From: Paguma larvata | Lineage: Eukaryota > Chordata > Mammalia > Carnivora > Viverridae | Direction: 5' to 3' | Assembly (NCBI GenBank): GCA_030068075.1 | Contig: CM057839.1 | Coordinates: forward strand, 50,682,960 to 50,746,959 | DNA: 64,000 nucleotides | Shown: positions 47,601 through 60,096 of the stretch, piece by piece | How positions within the stretch are numbered: the first letter of the stretch is position 1 | How the letters are laid out: each line of letters opens with the position of its first letter | Translations under genes and position numbers: made by a program | The notes under the pieces: model-generated | Databases searched by the model: none | What the model saw: only the letters and a program-made list of their open reading frames with translations | What the model was told of the DNA's origin: nothing

Positions 47601-50600
47601 TATTTTTTAAAGAAGACATCCACATGGCTAACAGACACAAGAAAAGATGCCCAACATCGGCCATCATCAGGGAAATCAAAACCACAATGAGGTACCACCT
47701 TACACCTGTAAGAATGGCTAAAATTAACAACATAAGAAACAAAAATGTTGGTGAGGATGTGCAGAAAGGGGAACCCTGTTACAGTGTTGGTGGGAATGCA
47801 AACTGGTACAGCCACTCTGGAGAACAGTATGGAGGTTCCTCAAAAAATTAAAAATAGAACTACCCTATGACCCAACAATTACACTACTCAGTATTTACTC
47901 AAATAATACATAAATATTGATTTGAAGGGACACACACACCCTGGTGTTTATAGTAGGATTTTCAACAATAGCCAAACTATGGAAAGAGCCCAAAATTCAA
48001 TTGAGTTATGAATGGAAAAAGAAGATGTGGTGTATACACACACACACACACACACAATAGAATATTACTCAGCCATCAAAAAAGAATGAAATCTTGTCAT
48101 CTGCAATGACATGGATGGAGCTAGAGTATATTATGCTAGGCGAAGTAAGTCCGTAAGAGAACAACAAATACCACATGATTTCATTCATATGTAGAATTTA
48201 AGAAACACAACAGATGAACACAGGGTAAGGGAAGGAAAAATAAGATAGAAACAGAGAGGAAGGCAAACCATACAGACTCTTCAATACGGAGAAGAAACTG
48301 AGGGTTGCTGGAAAGGAGGTAGGGGGATCGGCTAAATGGGTGATGGGTATTAACATAAACATAAGCGCTGGATGTTGTATGTAAGTGATGAATCACTAAA
48401 TTCTCCTTCTGAAACCAATTATGAGACTATATATTAACTAACTAGAATTTAAAGAAAAATTTGAAACGAAGAAAAAAGTAGAATATGAATACATTGGTGA
48501 CCTCGGACCCACAGTCCCAATGTCACCTTCAAGAGTTTGGGCAAGAAACAAGACTAACACAAAACTATTTTCTTCTCAATGTTGAATAGTTTTGTAAGAT
48601 GTAAAAACAGGTTATAAGTACAAAAGCAAAGGGACTTGATTACCTGTGGGGACATGGACGAGTCTGACAGCACTATCAGTTGTATTAACATGCTGCCCTC
48701 CGGCTCCTTTGGCTCGAAACGTATCTATTCGCAAATCCTTGGGGTCTACTTTCACATCTACCTAGAACCAAAAGTACAACATAAGTAAATTCTACGTTCA
48801 ACAAAAGTACAACATAAGTAAATTCTACGTTCAACAAATGTTTTTTGTTTTTTTTTAAATTTTTTTTTAACGTTTATTTATTTTTTGAGAGACATAGAGA
48901 CAGAGCGTGAGCAGAGGAAGAGCAGAGAGGGAGGGAGACACAGAATCAGAAGCAGGCTCCAGGCTCTGATGAGCCATCAGCACAGAGCCCGACGCGGGGC
49001 TCTAACTCACAAACCGCGAGACCATGACCTAAGCCAAAGTCGGCCACCTAACCGACTGAGCCACCCAGGCGCCCCAACAAATGTTTTAATACTTAAACTA
49101 AGAAACAGCTTATACCAAAGAAAGAACCGTAAACTCCCTACCCCAATGGATGCTATTTTTTGACACTGATTTATGATGCTATGAGATCACAGAGTTGGGC
49201 CGTCTTTCAAGGTTCCTCACCCACCGTCCCATAAAGCCACATCGGAGAGAAAATATGCAATATACATACGTATGTGTTATGCATAAAGTTGATCCTCATT
49301 ATTCCCTGACTATATGCAAATTCACCTACTTCATTTGCTCCCCAAATCAATTATTGCTGCACTTTCACAGTCACTAGTAGATGTGGGCAAAGCAGCAGAA
49401 ACTCCAAGCTGATTGATATGTGTACATTCCCAGCCGAGGTCAAACCAGGTGACACTTGGCTTTCTTTTTTCAGTATGACCAGAGAATGAAGACAGTAAGG
49501 AGCAGAGCAGAATAGTGCAAGAAGCTTCGGCTCCTGGGTCAGCTGGATGGGGTTTGAACTCCAACTCTGGCATCTGTTAGTGAAGTAGCCTCAGGCAAGT
49601 CACCTAATACTTGTGAACTTCATTTTCTCTTTGTAAAATAAAGAAAATAGACTCTACCACAACGGGTTACTTTTAAGATTATAATCCATGTAAGATAAAT
49701 AGATACAGAAATATATAGGTATATAAATATATGCATACACACACATATATTTCCCCTAGGGGAAACGATGGCTCAATATTTGCTAAGCCAGTGTTTGCTG
49801 AGACTTTACAGAACATGACTGCTGTGAGTGCTGACAATGGACTGTGTGTACTTATTAGTGGACTAAATGGTGGCATCCAAAAAGATATGTTCCTGTTCTC
49901 ACCACTAGAACCTTAGTTGAAAAAGAGTTTTTGCAGCTGTAATTGAGTTAAGATGAGATCATCCTGGATTATTCGAATAGGCCCTAAGTCCAATAAGAAG
50001 TGTCCTTACACAGAGAGAAACTAGAGGAGAGGAACATGCACGTTCAGAGCTCTATAGCCTGAATCCATGGAACACCTGGAGACACTAGAACCTGGAAGAA
50101 GCAAGGGAGCATTCTCCCCAAAAGCTTTGGAAGGAGTATGGCCCTGCCAATACCTTGATTTTGGACTCCTGGCTTCTAGAACCATGAGAAAATAATTTTT
50201 TTTGGTTTAAGCCCTAAATTTGTGGTTAATTTGTTACACACACATACACACACATACACGCACACGTTACAAAATACTATTTTTCAGGGGAGAACTAACA
50301 TCTTGTTCCACATTTATTTATTTTTATGAATGATAGAGAGTGTGATTTTTCTCTTTGTAAAGGGTCGGTTTTAGACTCTAATAAACAGCTTGGTTATTCT
50401 TTTGTTTTCTCTAAAATGAATACTATACTGTGAAGAAAAGATTATACAGCTTTTGTTAAAACATGCCACCTTTTGCTAAAATATGCTATCTTAAAATTTC
50501 AATAAACACTAAAGAGAAGTGGGGCACCTGGGTGGCTCAGTTGCTTGAGTGTTCGACTTGAGGTCAGGTCATGATCGCGCAGTTGGTGAGTTCAAGCCCC

Positions 50601-53531
50601 ATATTGGGCTCACTGCTGTCAGCCTGTCAGCGCGGAGGCTGCTTCAGATCCTCTGTCCCGTTCCCTTCTCCCTCCCCACTTGCGCTGTCCCAGAAAATAA
50701 ACACTAAAAAAACAAACACTAAAGAGAAAAGTAATTTCCCATTTTGTGTGGTTACAGTATATTAAATAGTTATGTAGTAAATATATGTATATTTTATGTC
50801 CTATTCTCTTAAATGTTATAGAAACTACCTAATGACTGTTGGGAATTACTGAAGAAACAGTGACTTAATGATAAACAAAAAATTTTAAATGTCAGTTAAG
50901 AGAATAAGACTTTGCTCTTTTATGAAAATGAAACTCCACTACGTGAGTTTAATTTTCAAGAATATGAAAAGAATAAAAGGATAGGTGAAAACGGGGTGGA
51001 TAGAATAAGGATGGAAGCAAGAACACTCTGGTTTTCATTTCTGAACTACGTAAATGCTTGCATACACCAAAAATAAAATTACATAAAAGAGGAAAGAAAA
51101 CGCAAATGCTAATATTTAATAGGAACAGAAATAAATGAGTCAAAGTATTTACCATAATGACATCATAAGCACATACAAAAACATTATTTCAGATGGTCTT
51201 TGAACATATGCTCTGACTATGCTTTCCTGGTAGGCAATATCCTAAGGACAGAAATTTTAAACAGTACTCAGTAGTTTACTAAGTAATTTTAAAAACATTT
51301 TATATATGCTATATAATAAAGAAAAACACACATATATTAATGTGATTAAGAAATAAAATTTTTACTCTAAGTGGAAAGAGATATAAATACAAAATGCAAG
51401 ATGGTGAGGAGGAAATGCTCCCTTAATGTTAAATATGAGTTGGTAATAATAATAATTTGAACCGGTGACTTAAAATCATATGTATCTCCTGGTTCTGTAC
51501 ATTAAAGAATCTAAATGTAAGCACACATTAAAAATAATGAGCATAAGTAGTACCTAGCTCTGGATTTCTGGGTATATTTCTCACCAAAAGAAATGAGATC
51601 TGACTGCATGTCTGAAGCACAAAGACAGAAGGTGGGCTTAGGATATCTAATTATACCAGAAGGTAAGGGTATGCTCAAAAACTAATGGGGTCATTTCAAA
51701 AAGGGCTGCCTTAAAAAGGCTACTACTGACCTAATCAGGGACAATTTGAACATTAAACACAACAGTGATTATAATTCACCAATTGTAAATCTATAATAAG
51801 GTCAATAACACTGAGTTTATAATGAGGTAAAATAAAAGGGAAAGAAAGAAGGAAGGAGGACAGAAGGTATTAGGAAGGAAAGTTCTTTATGAAAAAGAAT
51901 GCCTGTTAATAAATGTAGAAGGACAGAGTCAGAATATCACCATCTTGCAATCCCAAATAAAATAACTGATTCAGGAAAAAGATCACTAATGGATGTTAAG
52001 ATCACTGAAAAGTTGCTGGAAATAGGATATATGTACCCTAGAGATTCCTCAGTAACCGCAAAGAGAAAAATATAATTTTACAATGGCGTTAGTTTTGTGG
52101 TCATGATGTTTAAATTAATCCTTACTAAAAGTCAGACAATCTGATAATATGTGTCTTCTGACAAAATGCAACACGAATATAAGTACCTATAAAGTATTCT
52201 TGATAAAAATGAGTAATCTGGGGTGCCTGGGTGGCTTAGTTGGTTAAGTGTCTGACTTTTGATTTCAGCTCAGGTCATGATCTCACGGTTGTGAATTGGA
52301 GCCCCACATCAGGCTCTGTGCTCACAGCACGGAGCCTGCTTCAGATCTTCTGTCTCCCTCTCTCTGTCCCTAAAATTTATATGAAACCAGAAAAGACCCC
52401 AAATAGTCCAAGCAATCCTGAAAAAGAAAACCAAAGCTGGATACATAATAGTTCTGGACTTCAAGCTGATTTACAAAGCTGTAATCATCAAGACTGCACG
52501 GTACTGACACAAAACAGACACTTAGATCAAGGGAACAGAATAGAGAACCCTGAAATGGACCCACAAACTTGTGGCCGACTAATCTTTGACAAAGCAGCAA
52601 AGAATATCCAATGGGATAACGACAGTCTCTTCAGCAAATGGTGTTGGGAAAACTGGACAGTGATATGCAGAATGAACCTAGACCACTTTCTTACACCACA
52701 CACAAAAATGAACTCAAAATGAATGAAAGATCTAAATGTAAGACAGAAAGCCATCAAAATTCTAGAGGAGAAAGCGGGCAAAAACCTCTTTGACCTCGGC
52801 CGCAGCAACTTCTTACTCAACGTCTCTGGAGACAATGGAAACAATAGCAGAAATGAACTTTTGGGACTTCTGCACGGTGAAGGAAGGAAACAATCAGCAA
52901 AACTAAAAGGCAACTGACAGAATGGGAGAAAATATTTGCAAATGACATATCAGATAAAGGGTTAGTATCCAAAATCTGTAAAGAACTTATCAAACTTAAC
53001 ACCCAAAAACCAAATAATCCAGTGAAGAAATGGGCAAAAGACACGAATAGATACTTTTCCAAAGAAGACATCCATATGGCTAACAGACACATGGAAAAAT
53101 GCTCAACATCACTCATCATCAGGGAAATACAAATCAAAACCACAGTGAGATACATCAGGAAAATACAAATCAAAACCACAATGAGATACCACCTCACACC
53201 AGTCGGAATGGCTAACATTAATAACTCAGGCAACAACAGATGTTGGCGAGGATGCAGAGAAAGAGGAACCCTTTCACACTGCTGGTGGGAATGCAAATTG
53301 GCGCAGCTACTCTAGAAAACAGCTTGGAGGTTCCTCAAAAAATTAAAAATAGAACTACCCCAAGACCCAGCAATTGTACTACTAGGTATTTATCCAAGGG
53401 ATACAAAAATGCTGATTTGAAGGGGCACATGCACCGCAATGTTTATAGCAGCATTCCTGCCAATAGCCAAAAATATGGAAAGAGCTCAAATGTCCATGGA
53501 CAGATGAATAGATAAAGAAGATGTGGTGTAT

Positions 53532-53586
<55 letters not shown>

Positions 53587-56500
53587 GGAGTATTACTTGG
53601 CCATCAAAAAGAATGAAACCTTGCCATTTCTAACAATGTGCATGGAACTAGAGGGTATTATGCTAAGCAAAATTAGTCAGTCAGAGAAAGACAAATATCA
53701 TATGATTTCATTCATATGTGAAACTTAAGATACAAAACAGATGAACATAAGGGGAGGGGAGCAAAAATCATATAAAAACAGAGAAGGGGACAAAACATAA
53801 GAACTCTTAAATATAGACAATAAACTGAAGGTTGCTGGAGGGGTCGTGGGTGGGCAGATGGGCTACATGGGCAAGGGGCATTAAGGAAGACGCTTGTTGG
53901 GACAAGTGCTGGGTGTTATATGTAGGGGATGAATCACTGATTCTAATCTTGAAATCGTTACTGCACTATATGCTAACTAACTTGGATGTAAATTTAAAAA
54001 ATAATTAATTAAAAAAAGACTGATGAAGGTATTTTGTTATTCACAACAAGCACCTTTTTGAATGTATGTTAATAAGAGGTTATTTCTGGAAAGCCCTTAG
54101 ATAATGGGCTGGGGGCTGACTGCAGCGGGGACCAATCATGTGATTGGAGGACTGGAATTTTCAGCTCCACCCCCCCACCCCAACCTCCAGGGAAGAGAAA
54201 GGAGCCGGAGGTCAAATTAATCCCTAATACCCAATGGTTTAATCAATCATGGCTACGTATGGACGTTTCCATGAAAATCACAAGGCATAGGTTCAAAGAA
54301 CTTTCAGGCTGGTGAACATGTGGAGGTGCAGGGAGGGTGGTGCATGTAGACAGGGTAGGGAAGCTCTGCACGTCTTCCCACATACTTTGCCCCATGCACC
54401 TCTCCCATCTGGGTGTTCCTGAATTGTATCTTTTGTAATAAACGACTTTTCATAGTAACTGAGTTCTGTGAGCTACTTTAGTAAATTACTGAGCCCAAGG
54501 AGGAAGTTGTGGAAACCTCTCAATTCATAGCCACTTAGTCAGAAGCACAGGTGACACCCTGGACTGGTTACTAGCCTCTGAGGTGTGAGGGGAGGGAGAC
54601 TGGTGGGAATGAGCTCCCAGCCTGTGGGGTCTGATGCTATTTCCTGGTAGGTCATTTTAGAATGCATAACTTGTAGGACAGCCACTTGGTGTCCAAAGAT
54701 TATTGAAGAATTGCTTGGTGGTGGAAAAAACTCACTACCAGTGAGTGGAGAAGTATTCTGTGAGTAGACAGAATGCACAGGAGTTTTTCCTAGAAGATAA
54801 TATTACAGAATTATGGCTGATTTTCATAGATAATGGTATTGTTTAGGTAGGAAAATGTTCTAATCTTAAAAGATGTTAAGTTGAAGATTTGGGGATAAAG
54901 CCTCATAGTGCCTGCTATACTCTTTATAGTTATTTAAAAAAATGTATACACACACACACACACAGGAACCCTGCAAATGTGGCAAAATGTAAACGGGTAT
55001 TGACTACAGATGAAGTTTATGTAAGTTTTTAATGTGGTATTCTTTCAATTTTCTGTATGTTTATAATAAAGTTTAAAAGGAAAAAAAAGGCAATATGGCT
55101 GTATTCAACTAATAAAATAATAGACCCACATAGATATTATATCACTGCTCTCAACATATTATCTGTGGAAGTAATTTCCACAGATAAAACTTGAGCAACA
55201 ATATTATAAAAGCTCTGTGAATTCTGTTTTATGAAGAGAATTGGCTTCTACTTAAAAAGCAAAACAAAACACCCTGGTGAGGCATAAGAAGGGCAACTAC
55301 CTTGGGAAGAGTTAAGGATTTCCCAATAGAGACAGCAAAGTTCAATGTGTATCCTTGAAAATCAGTTTCCTAGAAGCTAAGCCTTGTCAGCACAACACCA
55401 ATTAAGCTGGAGTAAGTTGTCAATGTCTCCTAGTAAGGTTACCTCATCTGGTTGAGGGAGGACAATGACCGACATGGTTCCCGTGTGAATACGCTGCATT
55501 CTTGATGACAGGCCCACCTCAGGGATTCGCTGAACTCGGTGAATCCCACCTTCATACTTCAAATGCTTATAGACGCCGTCACCAGAAATTCGGGCAGCTG
55601 CATGATGTAGCCCACCTAGGACCATAAAATCCAAAAATATATTAATGAGTTCTACTTTGAAAGGGATCTGGATCTGAAATGCCGTTAATCCCAGGTCTGA
55701 ATGCAAGTATTGAGCCAAAGATGAGAACATAAAGTAGGTACAAAACTGTATCTTCCCAATGTCAATTTATTAATATACAAAAGGAAATATACCAAAATAT
55801 TATTTATGCTTATCTCTGGGGAACAGAGTAACAATACATTTTTTTATGTTACTTTTTATACTTTTGTTTCTAAATATTCTGTAATGAACAAAATTTACTT
55901 TTATAAAAATTCTACTAGAAAAAAAATACAGGGACATTTTCTTCATTGAACTACCCTATGCAGTTTAGGCTGATATGATGATGCCTATGTAAAAGAATGC
56001 TCACTAACGTAAGAATTTATTTATTTATTAAAAAATTTTTTTAAAGTTTATTTATTTTTGAAAGACAGAGAGACAGAGCATGAGCAGGGGAAGGGCAGAG
56101 AGAGAGGAAGACACAGAATCTGAAGCAGGCTCCAGGCTCTCAGCACAGAGCCTGACCCGGGGCTCAAACTCATGAACAGTGAGATCATGACCTGAGCTGA
56201 AGTTGGATGCTTAACTGACTGAGCCACCCAGGTGCTCCTTTAAAAAAATTTTTTTATATGTTTATTTAGTTTTGCATAAGAATTCAATAGTGATGAATAA
56301 TTCTACAGGCCCTTCCAAGTTTTCAAGAATCTGTTGAAACTTACCTCTTGCTTATTTATCTGTGGAATGTGAAGATAAACACAAAAAATCTTAATGCCTA
56401 GGTTAGCTTTTCCTTATTGGACATACTTTTTTTAAAAAAAAAACAAAAAAACTTTTTTCTTATAAAATAATATACAGACATGGGGTACCTGGGTGGCTCA

Positions 56501-56682
56501 GTTGGTTAAGTATCCGACTCTTGGTTTTGGCTCAGGTCTTGGTCTCACAGTTTTGGGTTCGAGCCCTGCATCAGGCTCTACTCTGACAGTATGGAGTCTG
56601 CTTGGGATTCTTTCTGTCTCCCTCTCTATCTCCCTTCCCCCCTTGCACTGTTTCTGTCTCTCTCCAAAAAAATAAAAAAACA

Positions 56683-56721
<39 letters not shown>

Positions 56722-59700
56722 CCACATGAATCAAATGTATGGTTTAATGATCGCAAGATCAAGAAAAAGAACTTCATCAGTCACCCCAAAAGCCCTTCCA
56801 TATGCCTGTTGCCAGTTACAATCCTCACCCTTTCTCACAAGTAACTATGACCCTGACTATGATTCCTTTATTATAATTATCTTACCTAAATGTGCTAAAG
56901 TTTAGTCATCTATTTAAAAATGTTTGATGCCTTTTTAAAAAAATTATTTATTTATTTATTTTTAGTAATCTCTACATCCAACGTGGGGCTCAAACTCATG
57001 ACACCAATATCAAGAGTTGCACATGCTTCCAACTGAGCCAGCCAGGTGCCCCAAAAAGTTTGATGTCTTCTCAATCTCTTACTCTATACGTTCATCATCC
57101 ATCTCTTTTGTTTCCTACAAAATATCTGCTGAGGAACCTGGGCTATTGACCTGTAAAAGTTCACACAGTATGGATTTCCAGATTATATACTCTTAGTGCA
57201 ATTCAGCCGGTTCTTCTGCCCTCTACTGGCTGCAAATTGGCAGCTGAATCCTGACTACTCAGTGTAGTCAGATGGTGATATTACTAAAGATATCCAGAAA
57301 CTGAGACAGAGTAAGGCCACGACAATTAAAATTTTCTATCTCTTATTCACTCTGTACGTTTAAAATTATTCCCCTCACCCCTGTTTACCTACTTCATGTT
57401 GACGGCGCATATTTGAATTTATATGACCTGAAAGGTGAAGGCTGCAACTTTACTGTACAGATTACTAGAACCAATCTTACGCTGCCTGGGTTCAAATTTA
57501 AGCTTTTCCTCTTCCTAATTGTGTGTGCACAGGCAAGTTACTTCATTTGTTTATGCTCTGGTTTCCTTATTTGTAAATGATAATTATAACTAGGGCTACA
57601 GTATGGAAAGCCATTCATATTGCAGGCTATGTGAGTAGTGCTTCCAAGTGTAAGTAAGCATACGACATAGCCCTGAATTCAACCTACCTTCAAGGTTGTT
57701 GTGAGGAATAACTGAGATAAACACTTGTAGAGCATTTAGCAGTGCTGACATTTAGTCATCAATAAGTATCAGTAGTAACTGGAACTGGATCACTGGCTCT
57801 CGTAGGCCGGTCCAATATCAGGTGGAAGAGAATGATGATCAAGATCCCTGTGAACTGGGGTGCCTGGGAGGCTCAGTCAGTTAAGCGGCCGACTTCGGCT
57901 CAGATCAGGTCATGATCTCGCAGTCCATGGGTTCAAGCCCCACGTCGGGCTCTGTGCTGTCATGACAGTTAAGAGCCTGGAGACTGCTTGGGAATTCTGG
58001 GTCTCCCTCTTTCTCTGCCCCTACCCTGCTCGCGCACGTGCGTCTCTCTCTCTCAAAAATAAATAAATAACAAATAAAAGATCCTGTGAACTAAATTATG
58101 ATGTAGGGCAGGAGAACTGATATAGCTTTGAGGTAGGACAGTGAGGAGCACTGCTGGCTTTGCCAGCTGAAAGAAAACTGCTTTTGGGGGTCCTAACTGA
58201 CAGGTATGGGGAAAAAAAGCATTTGTCGGATCGACAGCTACATACCAGGTGTCAGGGGCTGTGAATTTGCTCAAGCAATGAAACTGCATCTGGTGCAGCA
58301 GCTGTCATTAGAATCACCAGCTGGCGAAGCTTACAAGAATCCAGTGTCATTCACTGGGATCCAATCCACCTTCTTTATAGGTCAAATACACAAGTTGAAA
58401 GGGGATGAGGTAGGAATCGCCGACCTTGCATCTTTCAAGTCCTTGATGGTGGCACTGATCTCTGCAATCTCTCAAGGAATGCAGGCTTGCTTTTGACTTA
58501 CTCTTTCCCTAGGTAGAGGCAGTGCTGATGGCTCCTACCTGGCCTCTCCCATCATATAGTCCTCATCCTGCAGGTCAGGAAAATAATATGGGGAATCTGC
58601 CAGCTGCTGAGTGTATCTGTTCCAATTATGTATCCAGAACTGGGGAAACCACTACAGGACGGGTTTGGGAACCCACCAGGCCCACTGCGAGAGGAACCTG
58701 TGCTGACACTATTCTTCACCTGACCTCCACAAGCCTCTCTTCTAAGTGATGGGCCACAGTGACGCTTGGGGTCTCCTGAAATTAGTGTCATTTCAGAGCC
58801 AGTGTCCAGTAGTCCCTGTAAAGTCTGGTTATTTTCTTTTCTGCAAGACACAGTTACCCTGGGAAAAGGCCACGGATCCCTTTTGAGAGAATGCTGAGAA
58901 GAGTGAAGAGTACAAATATCTGGCAATATACTGGGGTCCTTTCTCAAGGGGACCCAGCCTCCCCTTTATTCAAGGGGTTTGGGCCTATAAACTAGCTCAA
59001 GTCTGAGAACTGATTGAGGAGCCATGACTTGTTTTTATGACTAAAGTTAGATTTCTGTTCACTTGACCTAATACATTTCTGCTTATACAGATCAAGTAAG
59101 AATTTACGAGGCTTCCTATGTATTTTACCTCTAGAAACGTCATGGTCAAGTAGCCAATGCCATAGGTCTCTGACTGCTGCTTTGACTCTGCTGTCCATGA
59201 CAGTAGCCACACTCGCCTTGCCTCTGGCTGCTGACTGCTGCCACTTGACCCCTGCTGCCCTGAAATCCAATTACTCCCGTTGCGTTTGGGTTTCCCAATG
59301 CAGCTACCAAAGCCCCCACTTGGTACTGTGGGGGCCGACAGAGAAGAGCAATCATAGAGCTCTTCGAGGATGCCAGGGCTCCCCTTACAAATTTATTCCT
59401 CACAGCTGTGGTAAAAAGTATGTCTTCTGGATGCATAAAATACATCACGTTACTTTAAGTGACCTCTCCCTGAATGTAACTGGCAAGCAGAGAATAACAA
59501 AACGTAATTATAAATATTAAACTGTTGGGAGGGAGGAGATAATGTAATACATTTCAAGAATCTCTTTAACGTGGAAGATATTTCAATTTATCGGATACCC
59601 AGTATACAGAATAACACAGTGTCAGACTTATACTACATATCCAGAGCTATCGCTTCTACTGCTTCCACAAAAACTATCTTGTAATAATTTCATATGGACT

Positions 59701-60061
59701 ACTTATGGAACGACTATTATCCCTACCTGTACCTACAGTCACAAAACTAAAAGACCTTAAGTCACTTGATGAATGAATTTTTGCATGAAAGAATGTTTCT
59801 TTTCAACCTTAGCTTTTAGGGCTGTGTGGATCTTTGTGAGTCCTCTCCATTTCAATTAAATATTAAAACATACATATAGAATTTAACATACATATTTTAT
59901 AAGGTAGGTGCATTTTACCCCTTCTCTATTTTAGCCTTCCTACTAACATCTTTTCTTCTCCTAATTATAAATAAATCAACTTTTAAGTGTTTTATAATTT
60001 TAATAAGTAGAGGTTTATTCTTAGTCTTTAATTAAAAAAATTGTTTTAATGTTTACTTATT

Positions 60062-60096
<35 letters not shown>

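Larger units (their letters stand above)
41440..48475 (+). mobile_element. Near full-length but defective carnivore LINE-1, two SINE insertions
   Basis: Starts GGGAAGGAGTTAAAACGGCAG, the usual L1 5' UTR start; 5' UTR-like sequence runs to about 43070. An ORF1-derived region follows to about 43870, then ORF2 endonuclease (about 43900-44660), reverse transcriptase (about 45100-46300) and C-terminal parts, then a 3' UTR with a CA run at 48038-48056. About 6.6 kb after removing the SINEs, typical of complete L1. Frames are broken by many stops. It lies antisense to MTRF1 and ends about 170 bp from the GGQ exon. Confidence 0.88.
33494..48643 (-). other. MTRF1 large intron (15.1 kb)
   Basis: Contains an L1 3' end, a Tigger2/MER28-like element, eight CAN-SINEs outside the full-length L1 (one pair nested), the near-complete L1 and an old L1-type patch. 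34963-35523 and 39031-40213 hold nothing else I can name. Confidence 0.7.
52374..54015 (+). mobile_element. L1 3' segment (ORF2 end and 3' UTR), 5'-truncated
   Basis: Carries the same features as the larger L1: [30 protein letters not shown] sequence, TTCACACTGCTGGTGGGAAT, CA run, and an A-rich end at about 54015. It has an in-frame 36-bp duplication at 53117-53188. ORF2 remnants at 52240-52722 and 53022-53515 are broken by stops. Confidence 0.9.
48762..55442 (-). other. MTRF1 intron upstream of the GGQ exon (6.7 kb)
   Basis: Contains the 33-bp duplication, three CAN-SINEs (one joined to an L1 3' end), MIR, an MLT1 LTR and CA repeats. 50714-52219 and 54021-54840 are AT-rich without anything I can name. 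Confidence 0.65.
57800..59450 (-). mobile_element. Decayed endogenous retrovirus gag-pro-pol segment
   Basis: In transcript order on the minus strand: a gag-like stretch with a partial Cys-rich knuckle (CGYCHG) at 59448-59146; an overlapping frame 59270-58992; a retroviral aspartic protease stretch with the DTGSE active-site motif inside 58947-58552; and a reverse transcriptase stretch at about 58496-57805. The RT part is cut by a CAN-SINE at 57857-58079. Frames are broken by stops and shifts, the catalytic YxDD region is not recognisable, and no LTRs or env are seen. The class is undecided. Non-functional relic. Confidence 0.78.

Noticed and set aside
53382..53585. Poly-Cys-Val frame
   Set aside because: Translation of the (CA)n repeat.
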